DNA of 64,000 nt from Solen grandis (GCA_021229015.1 CM037777.1:23301515-23365514); one strand, 5' to 3'; positions 22,701 to 37,700 are shown, counted from the first letter of the stretch. The notes: a model not told the origin generated them from the letters alone. Program-made: numbers and translations.

Positions 22701-25700
22701 GGAATAATTCTGGGCAGACGCCATTTGCTCAATATTCTGGGGAGTTTGGATTTTTGAGCATCCACCTATGACATTAGTTGTCAATGTAACATTATATTTT
22801 GTTACAACAAAAATATTTCTCAGTACACATATAACATTCAATTATTAATCTGAATTGAATTATTTCGGCCTTGTACACTTTATACATGTTAAAATACTTC
22901 ATACTTGCTTAACAAAATATTCAAAAACAAAAAACAATACAAACTCAAATGGAAAATATATACACAGCAATAAAATAATGTGAAATATCCTGTTGTTTCT
23001 TCTCCCCCTTCTGGGTGTTTACTGTATAAAAATTTGTAATAAAATTCTGCCAGCTAAGAATCATGGAGTTTAGCGTGTAGGCAGGCGCAACAATAGATAT
23101 TTCTGATGTATATTGACTTCCAGAAGTCCAAAATTCAATGAGTTTACAGTACAGACAGGTGATACAACAGCTATTTCTAAACAGGAGTTTCACTTATCAA
23201 TTATCCTGGCTAAACACAACTTAAACTCAACAATATAAAAAGATACTATACTTTTTGTAAAACAGGAGACAGCGAGATAGGACTGAGCATGGGAAACATC
23301 TATTACAGTACATGTGGTCAATAATTATCACCTAATATGGTGTCATGTATCATTATACAAGGAAATATCACTGTTAACAACTATAATACTGTGCCAATTA
23401 TAATTTTATGTGTGTGTGTGTGTGTGTTTGTACGGCATCATGTGCTTATAATTACTTTTTATGTAATTTTATGTTAATAGCTTTATTAAATTATTTATTT
23501 GCAAAACAAAAGTGTTCTTTGGAACATACGTGTCACCTGCTGAAGCGTGACAAAAAAGTGTGATGGAAAAGTGATTTCTATGTGTCATCTCTGCTTACAG
23601 CAGGTGACACAATAAAATGAGTTTCAGTTTGAGTTATCATTATAACAATTTAAGACTTACAAGGATCCAAGTGGGAGAAAAGGGGAAAAACTCCCTGAGG
23701 ATGTTTTGGAATTTGTTTGTTCTCCTAGCACTGCTAAAAGTAAGAACAGAGAAGTTTTGCGAGACAGGCAATAAATATTTTTGTTGATGCAGATTATCGC
23801 ATCACAATGAAATATTCACAGACCAATGTCAACTGGGACCGGGAGGGTTTAAGAACAAGCCAGTAGTGCTCCTGCCAACAGAACGATGTGATCACCAAGG
23901 AAACGAGCTCCTTCAGATGTTCTGCAGAGATCATGACACAGAGGTCTGCAACACGAGAGTTATCACTAAATATGATGAATAACCCTGCTACTACACCTTG
24001 ACTCACCAAGACGTGACGCGACATGTGATTCCTGTGTAGCCCTACTTCACTTTCACGCAGGGACATAAAAATCTTAACAAGAAGTAGGAAAGAGGAATCA
24101 CATACACCAGAGCAGCTCAAAAAGATTTTAAAAAAAATAAAGAAATCCAAAATCACAAAGTATACTGATATAGCTAAAAACAACAACTGATAAATTATTC
24201 CCAACTGATCATGTCTTAAAAAAAATCTATAGTTGGAATTATTGAGAATTAAACGGTGGAAAGAGACAACAAAACTTGAGAGTATGTACTATGACACACA
24301 ACCGTCCACCTTCTTAATCAAGGGACAGGAGATTGTGCTATTGTGTTAGGATGGAACAACATAGGAGGGCATCCATTGATACAGACAATATCGATGTCAG
24401 TTCAAATGAATGGACAGTTTAAGCAGCAAACCATAACACAGGTCTGATGTGTGTGGGCAGGAATGGAAAACATTGTTTAGATACAGGAACTTTCATCACA
24501 AATCAGCAGTTTGTGTATTCATCAATGTCAATAGATGTGTCTTGGGGAAAAAATGTTATACAAATGTCTGAAGACAGATGCTTGGGATTCTGCTGGGAAA
24601 ATCTGGTAAAGACCACAATGGAAAATTGAATAATGTATATAGAGAAATATTGTCTTAGAACCATGTTCCACAGTAGATTCCACACATTTTAACTTTCCCA
24701 AAGAAACAAAAAAGAATCCCACATGCTTGTGATCATTAAGAATTTCCAAGCTGAAATATCAGTAGGACATGGAAAAAGAAAATCAAACTGGAATATGACT
24801 TCAACAAAGATATAGCAGGACATGAAAAAGAAAATCAAACGGAATATGACTTCAACAAAGATACTAGCAGGACATGAAAAAAGAAAATCAAACCGGAATA
24901 TGACTTCAACAAAGATACTGAGAAGAGTCTGAAGAAGTTTGTTTTGTCGAAAAAAAGACGTCAATGTCCATGTCTGTGACATAACACCACAACAATAAAG
25001 GTCTGATTTTCAACTCCATATATCTAGCAAGGATAATATATATGTGTATTACACAACTGGCAACCCACTAAGAACCTCGGGAAATGGTGCAGAAAAGGAC
25101 TATATCTGAAAGTACAACCATATTGCTGTCAGCTCAGAAGGACAGAGAGTTTATATGGCAAACTCTTGACACAGGAGTGTGTGGACAGGAATGGAAAACA
25201 AGTTAAATATAACAACTATAATCAAAATTTTGCACTTGATGACTGTGTGTTTGTCTGTGTGTACAACTCTCACTATTTTAAACAACTGTCAGAGAATAGG
25301 CAGAAGCTTGGGGTTCTACTGTGAAAGTCTAACAGAGTATACAAACTCCAATATCTGCGTTAATTCAAGGAATCAGATATTTCTGGTAATTAAGTTAAGG
25401 AAAGTATATATATCTTTTAGCCAAGATAAATAATGGCTGAAGTTAATTCTATATTTTTCAAAAATATGATGAACACTGACTTAAGGAATTATGATAATCG
25501 AAATACAAAATCAAAAAAATATTTCTAATTGGCACAATATCAACATATTAACTTCCTAGCTATAACAATTAACAACATATTAAATATTAAAGTAGAGATA
25601 CCACTTAAAGTGATAGATACTCAAGATAAAACACCTCAGCTCAACTTTTTGCATAATGGGGCACCACTAGATGTGACAAAGCATGATTCCTGTATATGTC

Positions 25701-28700
25701 CCCAACTTCACTATGTAAAGCTGGGGTATAAATATGAAAAGCACTTAGTAGATAATCTCTAAAACATTGTCTATATAACATACAGATACTACAAAGTACA
25801 ATGTAGATCTTACACAAAACATACCATTCTAAAACAAAGGCCATTACTCTACAATGCAAAACCATGTGCCCAAAATATCTGTTATACTGCAGTTGTAATC
25901 CAGTGTGTAGGTTTGGAACCCCAGATACAGTGTTTCTACAGATCTACACTGTGTCAAACTAGAATATCTGATACAATGGCAGACTAAACCCAGAGTTACC
26001 TCCTCCTGGAAGGAGTGCTTCTTCGCTTGCTCCCTGTCCCATTTGGTTGGCGGATCCCAACAGAACATCACAGTAAAGTCGCGGTTATCACATAGTTCTT
26101 CGAAATTGGTTTTGTCTGAAAAACAAAGACATTCATAAACCTTATATCTCATAAGGCTGTATATCCATGACCAAGCCAGCCTATAATTCACGATTCTCCC
26201 ATGTCAATATCTAAGATCAAGTATTCTAAAATTTGTAATATTTAATTTCTTCCTTTTCAAGGAACTTATTTATGAAATACCCCAATTTCACATTCTTATT
26301 CCCTACATGTATTTAGAAATATAATCATTGTTACTGTGACATTGATACATCTAGTAAAACATCACTTTGAAAATTTTCACTTTTTTGAGTCACGAGTCAA
26401 GAGCAAGTCTGAAGTAAAGACTCAGGAGATTGATCATTTAGGGCCCAGGATCCATTCTTATCTACATAAGCCATAAGATAGTGACCTGCAAAACCTTGTA
26501 TATACAGTGAAACCTGATGTCACACAAAAACAAATGTAAACAAAGATGGCAGCCATGATAGACCATCGATACTAACTTTAAAGAAGGTATATTTTCCAAA
26601 TCTTGCATGTATAAAAAAGTTGATTAGTCAAAATGATACATAATTGTACAGATTTTTAGTGGCATAGTTTAAATTTGAGCCAAGTGTATTCCTTTAAGAG
26701 CTTCACCAGTAACAATATTCATAACCTGGACTACAGTACATACTAAAATCTCTTTCACAAGAGTGTTCTTTGGAACACATGGTCACCTGCTGAAGCGTGA
26801 CAAAAGAAGTGTGACAGACAGACGGATAGACAGAAGATGGAAAAGTGATCCCTATGTGTCACCTCTGCTTACAGCAGGTGACATAAAAAGGCCCTTCAAA
26901 CTAAGAGAGTTTTTAATCGAGTGATAAGCAGATCCTTTCCACAAGGGTAATTTATGGTTTAATAAAGTTTGCAACTGTGCATAAACATTATACAGAGGTT
27001 TTTCTGTAATCTACTAAGGAGAGAACTGTTGGTCCAACTCACCTTTGGCAGGGTCTATCTCCATATACATGACCATCTGCTCCGTACTTCCATGGCTGTA
27101 ATCAGATAACTGAAACTTATACATAGGCTTACAATTCTGTAGTACTTGAAGCATGATCCTAAGCTCAGCCACAATATCCTTATACCGTGCTATCAAGTCC
27201 TGAAACTAACCTTAAGCTGAATACCATAAAAAGGAGATATATCTGTAATATTTTAAACAACTGTCATGGCCAGGGATAAAACGCACCATTTCTTTGCTAA
27301 GTGTCAAATTCTCATTCAGAATATAAAAAGTCCTTGTGAACAAGAAATAACACAGAACATGTCTCAACTCACCTGTTTGTCTCCAACACCAAGTCTAACA
27401 ACATTCGCTCAGCCGTAGCACATGCATACTGTAGTGAGTTCTGTAACCGCTCTCTGAACTTGACAAATTCGTGGATCTGAAATATTGTAACCCTAATGTT
27501 TAAAGTACCGTAAAATGTCATGTACTGTGCGCACCCATGTATAGTGCGCAACCCGAGCTTTCCCTTCTACAATGCGTATATCTTTTTCGTATGACAAGGA
27601 GGCAGCCATCTTTTTTACTTGCGGTTGTTTTGCGGATGTTCGATTGCACAACAAGTGGAAATGTGCTACTGCTTCCACAAGTCCGGTGTAATGCAGTAAT
27701 TTTTTTTTCACACCTTTAGTATCCACATGTATTTGCATTGTTACCTTGTTTAAAGCTGATAGTTAATTATCTGAAACTACCGACACCTTCTTGTTTGTTT
27801 TTCGCAAGTCTCTTAACAAAGGGTATTTGAAGTACACAATTATCATGAACCAAACAGCTCTGTCTATTACGAAACTAACTTGTCAAAATTTTGTAGGACT
27901 GACCTGAAATTAATAAAGTACTGTTTATTTATTTGTGTCACAGTAATGACAATGCAAACATCGCATCTCTTTGAATGTCATCAATTAATTTTTATGTTAA
28001 GCACAGTACAGTACAGTACGGGATTTCTGACTGAAGCGTAAGAAAATGTAAACACTAATATGAAAAAGAGAACAATGATTTCGTAAGTAATTTATTGTAC
28101 AAAACCATGACAAAAATCACAAATAAGACATCCCTTTACAGCAAGTACATATGATCCAAGCTTTAATATTAATTTTGCGCATTAAATATACCAATAGATT
28201 CTACCGATACGGTTTCCAAGTGGATGGACATTGATTGACACAGCTAAAACTGTTAAGATAATCATTAGATGTATGCACTACTGTGTTAGTAAAATAATAA
28301 ATTAAAGTTGTCAGTCTAAGAGATTAGATGAGACTTATAAACTAGCAGTATCTCAAGCTTCCAATAAGTTTGACTAAGGAACAGATTTTATTTCAATAAC
28401 CAGAAAGTACTTCAAGCTTATCATTTTATTTTTTTGACTACCGGTAAGTATTACAGCAGTATTTAAGATATTAAGACTGCAATTAATTGTGTGGTTGGAG
28501 AAAATTGACAAGTATATATCATAAGAAATCATTCTAAATTGACCATTTACTCACCTTTGTAAAAGACCCATATTTATAAGATGCTATAAGATATTCTGCA
28601 GTCTGAAAATAAAAAAAATGACATTTTGTGTTCAAAAGGTCATGGCATGGACAGAACTGAAAAATATGACTATTCTATTTTTTCCTATAATTGCTAAGTT

Positions 28701-31700
28701 TTTGAATTTTGGGTTTCACTTTCTAATGACATTGTTTCATCATTTAGTGGCATGTTTTCATGAGATATATAGTGATACAACACTGCAATATTACCCAGCA
28801 GAAAACAGCATGATACAATAACCAAGTTTTATTATCCTGATCCTAACCCAGCCAGTCCCAAAACTTCCCTTACATACTGAGCTCCAAGCAAAATGGATAA
28901 ATAAGTACAATTTTTAAAGACCAGTATATATTAAATTATTTAAGTCTGGGATTGAATACACACCATCTTACAGAGATGATGCTTCAACTTTTTGGCCACT
29001 GAAACCAACCTGTTTGTGTATTGGGTTTAACATCCCACCAAAAGTATTTCAGTCATTTGGAGATGATGTCTACTTGAGACAGATACAGTGATGCCACACT
29101 TCATGATCACACCCTAGACATGTGGCATGATACCACACCCAGTCACATTATCCTGATACCCGGCCAACCAGTCCTGGAACTACCCTTATATGCTGAGCAC
29201 CAAGCAAGGAAGCTATACCAGTACCATTTTTTACAACTTTGATCGCGGCTGGGGTTGACCTCCTGCTCCTGAGGATTTTCTAACCACTCAGACACTGAAG
29301 ACAGTGAAAGCAGTCGGTAAAAAAGTAATCCCTCTGAAAAAAAAATATATAAAAAAAAATCAAATGTATAATATTGGTAGATCCTAAACCTGTTTTACTA
29401 AAAAAGTGGTTTTTCACCCCCAAAAAATTCGCCTACATAACACCTGTCTACAATGAATATGTCACCTACAATTTACACTTTAACAGGCCATGGATCAATC
29501 TACAAAAAAGACATTCAATATACAATTTATAATACACATATTGTATACAAAGCAAAATACAACTACACAATCCACAACCATATGGCTTAAAGAAAAACAT
29601 CAAGGTTATTAAGGACTATTTAAGGATAAGTAAATTATTAAATACCAAATTTCACTCAAGTTCTGAGAAAGAGTTACAGATACTAACTAAAAGTGTAAAA
29701 TTGTTTACCTACCCTAGAGTATCGTTCATGATATGTTTGATTTCCATACCGTTGTACAGTAGGGGACATGGGCCAAACGCACCTGAAATGTCACAAGGTA
29801 AAAATCAGGCGTGTGTAAAGTATGCCAAACCATATGAAACCTTAAGCTACACTCAGCTATGAAACTGTATCAGTGTAATAAACCATGCTGTTCACGTGTA
29901 TCTATATACAACAGAAGCTGCACGTGTACAGCATGGTATATAGTCCTTAGACAACTCCATAGCTAACTGTAAGCAACAGATTGCTTACAGTTTGGCATAC
30001 TGAACAAATGCCAGAATTCTCAATATCTTTAATTTGTATTCACTTTTTTTCTATTTGATTCAAGAGTTTTAAATCATCAGTTTCTAGATTTACCTAAACT
30101 GTATTCAGTCAAACACTAGACTTATCATCTTGGTATGCTGACACCAATTTTGTCATTTCAGTTGAATACCTATATTTGTTCTTCTTTAAACCAGGAAAAA
30201 CAGAACAATTCTGTTAGATTCAAAATATGACAGATATGAAATATTATGTGTTATGAATTAAAACCTGACTAGCTTGCAACTGACTGAAAAATTGAATTTA
30301 AAGTGTCTCTGAAAAATGGCATAGTATCAGATATTCATGATTTTATCCAATAAATGGTACTGCATCACGGTTTTTCCTTAAGAATCAGAGTAGAAGGCTA
30401 ATTTTCTATTGTAGAAGGCGGAGGGCTCTGGGGGTTCTATGTTTTCTTGTGATTTTTTTCATTTTCTTTGAATTATTCCCCTTTTTTAACAATTTGACAA
30501 ATTTAACCTGGCCAGGAAATGATTTGAGGCAGTTAAATTTGCTGCAAGCCACCCCATATGGAAAACCTGTATATACACCAGGAGACATGCTGGATATTGC
30601 TTGATTGCTAGCAGTCTGATCCCACTGGTCATTCCTTATCTGTGACTCACCCATAGAACAGTAGAGGCGGATGAGAAGCAGCTTCATCTGGAAGCTGGAA
30701 GGACTGTGTTTGAGACCAATCTCCAACAAGACGATGATTTGCCATACCATGCTCGTCTCCCCTGAAATGTAAGCATGTTTACTTAGGCTCAACTTCCATC
30801 TACAGTATACTGGTGTGTTGTTGTTGTTTGCGTTCACACTAAGGCATATTGTGATGGTGCTGCGGTTCTTGACAGAAAACACCTTTAAGGCCCAGCACCT
30901 CTGACTTCTGTTCTCTTGGGCTTTTTCTGTCAGGGTTGCCCTCGCAGAGCACATCTAGACAGGTGCACCTACACACAAAGACATATGCGAATACAAAGAA
31001 TCCAGGTGCACTACTCTAGCTCATTTCAAAAAATTTCTGGGACACTTTTCAGTGTTCCCCGCCTATCTTGAAGCTTAGCGCTGGTTCATCTAAAGAGTGG
31101 TTAAGGGGCTTCACAAGTACCGGTGCACAATCAATCAGTATTGATTTCTTCTAGATTTAAAGTAAGAGTAAGGCATCAAGGGCAAGATTTGAATGCAATG
31201 AGGGGACTTACCGAGGTCTTGCCAGATGTCCAGTAGGAGGGAGATAGCAAGCAGCAGGTAGTTGTCACTGAACTGGAGATCTGTGGTCAGTAGGTCTGTA
31301 CCTGTACATACATAACACCAGGGCAGTCATAACACAGATTCTTGTCAGACAAACTCTATCCACTCCTGATCTAGATGGCAAATTTCAGCAGAAAGATGAT
31401 AAACATTGAAAGCAACAATTGTTTTAGACAGGAATTTTCTTCAAGATCTACCTGTCTGGATGGTGGACAGATTTTTAATAATTTCAAAGATTTAAATGAA
31501 GTATGTTGTAGCCAGGGACTGGGCCTGCAGCCTCCCTCGCAAAGGGTAAATGCTTTTCATACTTTGAAATAGTGTAGTGGTTAACACAGTGGCTTTTCAC
31601 CGGTGCAACCTTGTTTTAATCAGAGGTAGTTTCTACATTGTATGTGAAAGATTATTTGATTTGCCTATCAGACACATTGATTTTCTCTAGGTGTCCCAAT

Positions 31701-34700
31701 TTCCTCCCATATCAAGAACTTAATAAATACTACCATCTGAGCAAGCAAGATGTTTTCCATGAGTGAGATCACTTTCTATCTTACATATGGTAAATTAAAC
31801 AAAAGTTTAAATCTTTTTAGAAACACTTTGGCACCTGAAAAAGTGACAAAATATGAGCTGAACATTTTAATATCAAAAACAGCAAAAACAAATAAAATAA
31901 ATAAAGACAAAAAACAAATAGAATTTTTCACCAATGGTGAAAGAAGGGGGTTCTAAAAAATCCCTCACCAAACTGCAGGCCATGTTTGTGTCTGTCTATC
32001 AAATCTTTTGCTAATACCAATTTCTCTTCTTTGGACATGTACTTCTGGCAGCCCAGACACCGGGACATTTGTAGCACAGTGATGTGACGCTGCATAGACT
32101 TCACCTGCAACAGACAGCTTCCTGGCTGATCTGGATTGAACTGTGCTTGTTTGATAGCGTTTAACAGTCGGTGCAATAGCTCAGTGGTCGAGTTTCTGCT
32201 TTGCGTTCTGGAGGTCTGGGGTTCGAATTCCAGCCGGGGCACTTCCCTCTGGTGACCGCGTCAAACCAAAGACATATAGATTTGGTACCAGATTCACCAT
32301 GGGAACTCGGGAGTATTCAGTCCTGGTTATACCCAGGAACTTGTCCCCGGTGTACTGGTGCTATACACTTGGCACGTAAAAGAACCAAAGGGTCTATATA
32401 CAAAATGAGCTTGGGTATAGCAGACTCACTTGTATCCAACTACTATCTCTTCCAATGCTGTCTCTTCAGCAAAAAACAGGACCCACAGCGACAGTTAGGT
32501 CTAAAATATGACCATAAGATTGCTAGCCATTACAATTAAAAAGCAGCCCTATACTAATGTTATGTTAGTCAATATGCTAAAACATTGCATAGACATCAAG
32601 CTGAATTCCATAACATTTAAAAAAAAAAAAACTGGAATGAATGGTTAAGTCTGGGTATACTGTACCATTTTAAAAATTCAATTCAAAATGGGTCAGAATA
32701 TTTGACCTCAAGGACACCTAGTTCAATTTGCAACTTATTCAGCCTGAGATTTCCTTTCCAATAAATGAAATATTTGGGTATTTTTATTAAAGAAACAAGA
32801 CTAACAAAATTTGCCCTAAGTATTTAAGTTTTATTTAGCGCATATACTTGTTGGTGGAATTCAACCATACTTATTAAAAGAATAAGAGACCATGTATGCA
32901 CAGAAGGATCTAGGTAGAACTGTTGACCGTCTTCCTCACATGAAAAAATGGCCAGACCAGGATTCAAACAAACAGCAGTAGGTCAAGTTTCTATAAACAC
33001 CAAGCCACCATTACTGTACATTATCTCACCAGTCTAAATACTTACACTGTCAGCATACTGTTTCGGGCCATCCTCAACTGTAAACTGACATTTACCCTCT
33101 AATATTGTTGACAGCTGAAATAAAGAAAAAATACATACAAAATACTTAAACATTATAATAGCACAGGAAATTAAACTGAGGAAAAAAAATCAGAGGCATC
33201 TCATATTTATCTTATACTAAATAATTGTAAATCACACATGGACTGTAATGATTTCTGGTCTAGTTTATGGCCTAGAATTAAATATACATGCACTGTGAAA
33301 TCATAAATTTTTGTGGGACAATAGTTTTCTTTGATTTTATCCACAAATATTAATCCACCACAAAAAAAATCTTTATAATATAGACTTACATTTTCTATAT
33401 GAAAAATAAAGGTACCTACGAAAAATTTCCCTTAAGAACAGAATGAACAGAATTTCGTATCAAAATAAATTAATGATTTAGTAATTGTACAGTTCTCAAT
33501 GACTTCTAATTTTGAATCCTGGACTCCAGTTTTTAAGAAAATGACTCTTGTTGTCCTGAGCAGCTCCTATCTGAATACATGTTAAGACTTCAACTTGTAC
33601 AGAAAATCCTTGTATGACTAAGAGCCCTTGCTTGAGTGATACAGAGACAAATTGGTTATATCTATTCAAACAGCATGTGGGTTAACATTAAAATCATAAA
33701 TGATTACATTACAGGTTTTTCATGTATTTTTTAATTATGGGTTCACAAGAACTATTTAAAATATGAAATACTACTCACTTTTGATTGTTCTTCACTTGTT
33801 AATGAGCCAAGGTAACATTTAATGTCACCATAGCAACATCTTTTGTCTCCAAACATATCAAAATAGTTTTCTAATAATTCAACAGGGTTGCCTGAAAAAG
33901 ATAAAATTATTGTCATTCATAATGATTGAATCACATTTCTGAAAAGCACTAAAATAGTCTATCAGATTTTCATTTCACAAGCTACCATCTCACAAAGTGA
34001 AACAACTGCAACAACTAAAATGCTGTGAAAAGGGGCAACCAATGACCAACCATAAACCTACCAACCTATCCCTACCATCCTACCATATCTCTACCAACCT
34101 ACCATATCCCTACCAACCTACCATACTTCCTGACTACCAACCTACCATATTCCCAGACTTCCAGCCTACCATACTTCCTGACTACCGACCCAACCATACT
34201 TCCTGACAACTAACCTTACCATACTACCTGACTACCAACCCTATCATACTTCCTGACTACCAACCCTACCATACTTCCTGACTAACAACCCTACCATACC
34301 TCCTGACTACCAACCCTACCATACCTCCTGACTACCAACCCTACCATACCTCCTGACTACCAACCCTACCATACTTCCTGACTAACAACCCTACCATACT
34401 TCCTGACTACCAACCCTACCATACTTCCTGGACTACCAACCCTACCATACCTCTGGACTACCAACCCTACCATACCTCTGACTACCAACCCTACCATACT
34501 TCCTGACTAACAACCCTATCATACTTCCTGACTACCAACCCTACCATACTTCCTGACTAACAACCCTACCATACCTCCTGACTACCAACCCTACCATACC
34601 TCTGGACTACCAACCCTACCATACCTCCTGACTACCAACCCTATCATACTTCCTGACTACCAACCCTACCATACTTCCTGACTAACAACCCTACCATACC

Positions 34701-37700
34701 TCCTGACTACCAACCCTACCATACCTCCTGACTACCAACCCTACCATACCTCCTGACTACCGACCCTACCATACCCCCTGACTAACAACCCTACCAAACC
34801 TCCTGACTACCAACCCTACCATACCTCCTGACTACCAACCCTACCATACTTCCTGACTACCAACCCTACCATACCTCCTGACTACCAACCCTACCAAACC
34901 TCCTGACTACCAACCCTACCATACCTCCTGACTACCAACCCTACCATACCTCCTGACTACCAACCCTACCATACTTCCTGACTACCAACCCTACCATACT
35001 TCCTGACTACCAACCCAACCATACCTCCTGACTACCGACCCTACCATACTTCCTGACTACCAACCCTACCATACTTCCTGACTACCGACCCTACCATACC
35101 TCCTGACTACCAACCCTACCATACTTCCTGACTACCAACCTACCATACCTCCTGACTAACAACCTCCAATACTTCCTGACTACCAACCTACCATATCCCC
35201 AAATTTCCAACCGACCATACTTCCTTCCTACTAACCTACCATCCAACCTACCACACTTCCCAACTACTATACTTCCTGACTACCACATCAACCTAGCATA
35301 CTTTACCAACCTACCATACTTCCAACCTATCATTCTTCCCCACTTCCAACCTACCACTACCAACCTACCACACTTCCTGACTACCAACCTATCATACTTC
35401 CCCACTACCAACCTACCATACTACCTTCCTACCAACCTACCATACTTCCCCACTACCAACCTATCATACTTCCTGACTACCAACCTACCATATTCCCAGA
35501 CTTGCAGCCTACCATACTTCCTTCCTACCAACCTACCATACTTCCCAACTACCAACCTACCATACTTCCTGACTACCAACCTACCATACTTCCTGACGGT
35601 GGACTGGTATGCCTCCTGGCACTGCTGAATGAGTTCAAGATGGGCCAGGTATGGCCCCCGACATCGACTATCCTTTGTCTGGTCCCGACACTCGTGGATG
35701 AACGAAAGGGCCTGCTCCTCTGTACTGTCTACTTGTTCACTGTTGATTTACAGAGGGCTTTAGTCAGATATGTGTGAACAACATTCTCTCATGTCAGAGT
35801 GAGGTAAATCTGGAGCCAGACTGGGATTTAAACTTTATTTATTTAGAAAAGTAATCACAACTGCTTGAATATCTGACAGGGAGAGATGGTGACACTTACA
35901 TGATCAGGGATGTGGGAATAAACCAGAGAAAACCCATATGTGCAAATAGCTGACTGAGCTGGGATCAAACTGAATGTACGACCAATAAACCAGTGACTTA
36001 ACATATTAACTACTAATCTACCATGAAATTCCCATGGAGTCACGAAGGTCATTGTAATCATTGTTACCATTTGTCTGCCAGTATATCGCAATATGATTTC
36101 AAATATATGAACAAAACATCAGTTGCATAGTTGAGGCAAAGAATTCTGAGTTGGTATCTAACAAAAAAAGCTCAATACAGTAAAACCTCAATAATGAGAC
36201 CACTATTGGGTCCATTTGAAAGTGGTCTTATTATTGAGTTGGTCTCATTATTAAGTTATGGTCTTTTCATAAATATTTCATTTATCTTTATAATTATCAA
36301 GCCGATTGCTTATTCAATTGTAGTAATAAGCTTTTTTTAATCATCCAGTTGCCTCTGACTTTTCCCCGTGTTGTTTTGATTCAGGACAATTTCTTTTGAA
36401 TTTAAAGATCTTAACATTTGATTTCAGTTTTAAATCAAAGTCTTTGGAAAGTAGTTATGAAAGTGATTGACTAATATGATGGGATATCTAATTCTATTTT
36501 AGTCAAGTTTTCGTGGGAAGTCTTCATGCCAATTAACGACTGTCAAAACTTTAGACAATTGAAACGCGTCACGGTGATTGTTACAGCTAATCAGGGGCAG
36601 CTCATCTGGACATATAACAAATACTTGTTAGCTTGACAGGAAATGCATCCATAATCCCAAGATTGCTCTCTGTTACGTAATATTACCCATCTCACCCATT
36701 GTTTTCACTCTCCATCAAATCTTATCTACCGTGTTATCAAAACATCCGAATTACGGCACGTGCGACCTTCACCTGTACCGGAAACCAGGTGTCGTAAAAT
36801 GACAACTTGAATTATTTTTTTCACAGGACCATCGTTCGCATTATTGAGGTCAAAAGAAGACTAATTTTACAATTTGGTCCGATTTTAGTGGTCTTTTTAC
36901 GCATTTTTGAGTTGCCCGTTTTAATGAGGTGAGCGACCATTGAAATATATAGAGAAAAATTTGGGTCCGACAAAATGTGCCCGTAATACTGAGTTGGTCG
37001 TGAAAATGAGTTGGTCGCAGAGTGAGGTTTTACTGTATATGAAAATAACTTGAAATAAAAGAAGTGTCCACATCTTTTATGTAAGTTTTAATTTTCGGCA
37101 ATATATCACAATATTAGGTTCAAATATCACAATATATTGCAATCCCATTTTTGCCTGCAATACCCAGCCTTAGTTATCACTGCATCTCAAGGATATTTTG
37201 ACCTACAGACCTATCTAGGACAGAAAGATCAAACTATTGGCCGAATATTACAAGACATGTCCCTCTGAAATAAGTTTTGAGTCAGTGTTTTTGGGGCTTT
37301 TTTTTATTTTCAAGTATATCTTCACAAGGTGTTTTGCAAACTGAAATGGAATATACATGTGACAAGAAAACTACCAGACACCATTGTTTACAGCTCACAT
37401 TTGGAGTAATGCAGATGGCTCAGAACATGGCTTAATCAACATGATTTATACTGTTTTTTTACTTCTAATTATGATTCAGTTATAAGGTAAGGTTAAGCAG
37501 ACCTGTTTTCTGTAGTGTCCGTTGACTCGCCCGCCATACTGAGCCGTACCACAGATCGGACATACTCCTTCCACCAACCTATGTGATCAGAACTGAAAAT
37601 ACATGTAATTACACATGAAGTGACCATCAGGGCTGTTCAGCCACTTTCAGTCAAACCCATGGCTGGTTTAACCCTTTCCCTCATATAGACTCATTTTGAC

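Larger units (their letters stand above)
22658..25999 (-). other. Longest NAA25 intron (exon 20-19)
   Basis: It holds a (GT)n tract (about 23410-23427), the family 3 repeat at 23506-23615 and a ~55 bp tandem at 24763-24919. The open frames of up to 136 codons inside it (for example 23794-24204, minus) overlap one another and show no family resemblance. Confidence 0.6.
28603..29712 (-). other. Intron interval expected to contain an unfound NAA25 exon
   Basis: The flanking exons leave in phase 2 and enter in phase 0. Family comparison shows about 33 residues lacking, which requires an exon of about 100 nt. I read both strands of the interval and found no matching frame; about 370 bases are SINE. 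Confidence 0.6.

Noticed and set aside
23794..24204. 136-codon minus-strand frame as a gene inside the long intron
   Set aside because: Hydrophobic and composition-driven, with no start context or family resemblance, within an intron of a gene on the same strand.
27096..27196. N-terminal extension of NAA25 exon 18 (frame open to 27196)
   Set aside because: The preceding exon leaves in phase 2, and any acceptor beyond 27095 that fits meets a stop. The 27095 acceptor restores both phase and family spacing.
34050..35600. CRISPR array
   Set aside because: The ~24-25 bp units follow one another without unique spacers, and the context is a eukaryotic intron.
33997..35777. Plus-strand open frames rich in Tyr, Gln, Pro and Thr over the minisatellite
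   Set aside because: They are translations of the minisatellite and of NAA25 exon 9 on the wrong strand.
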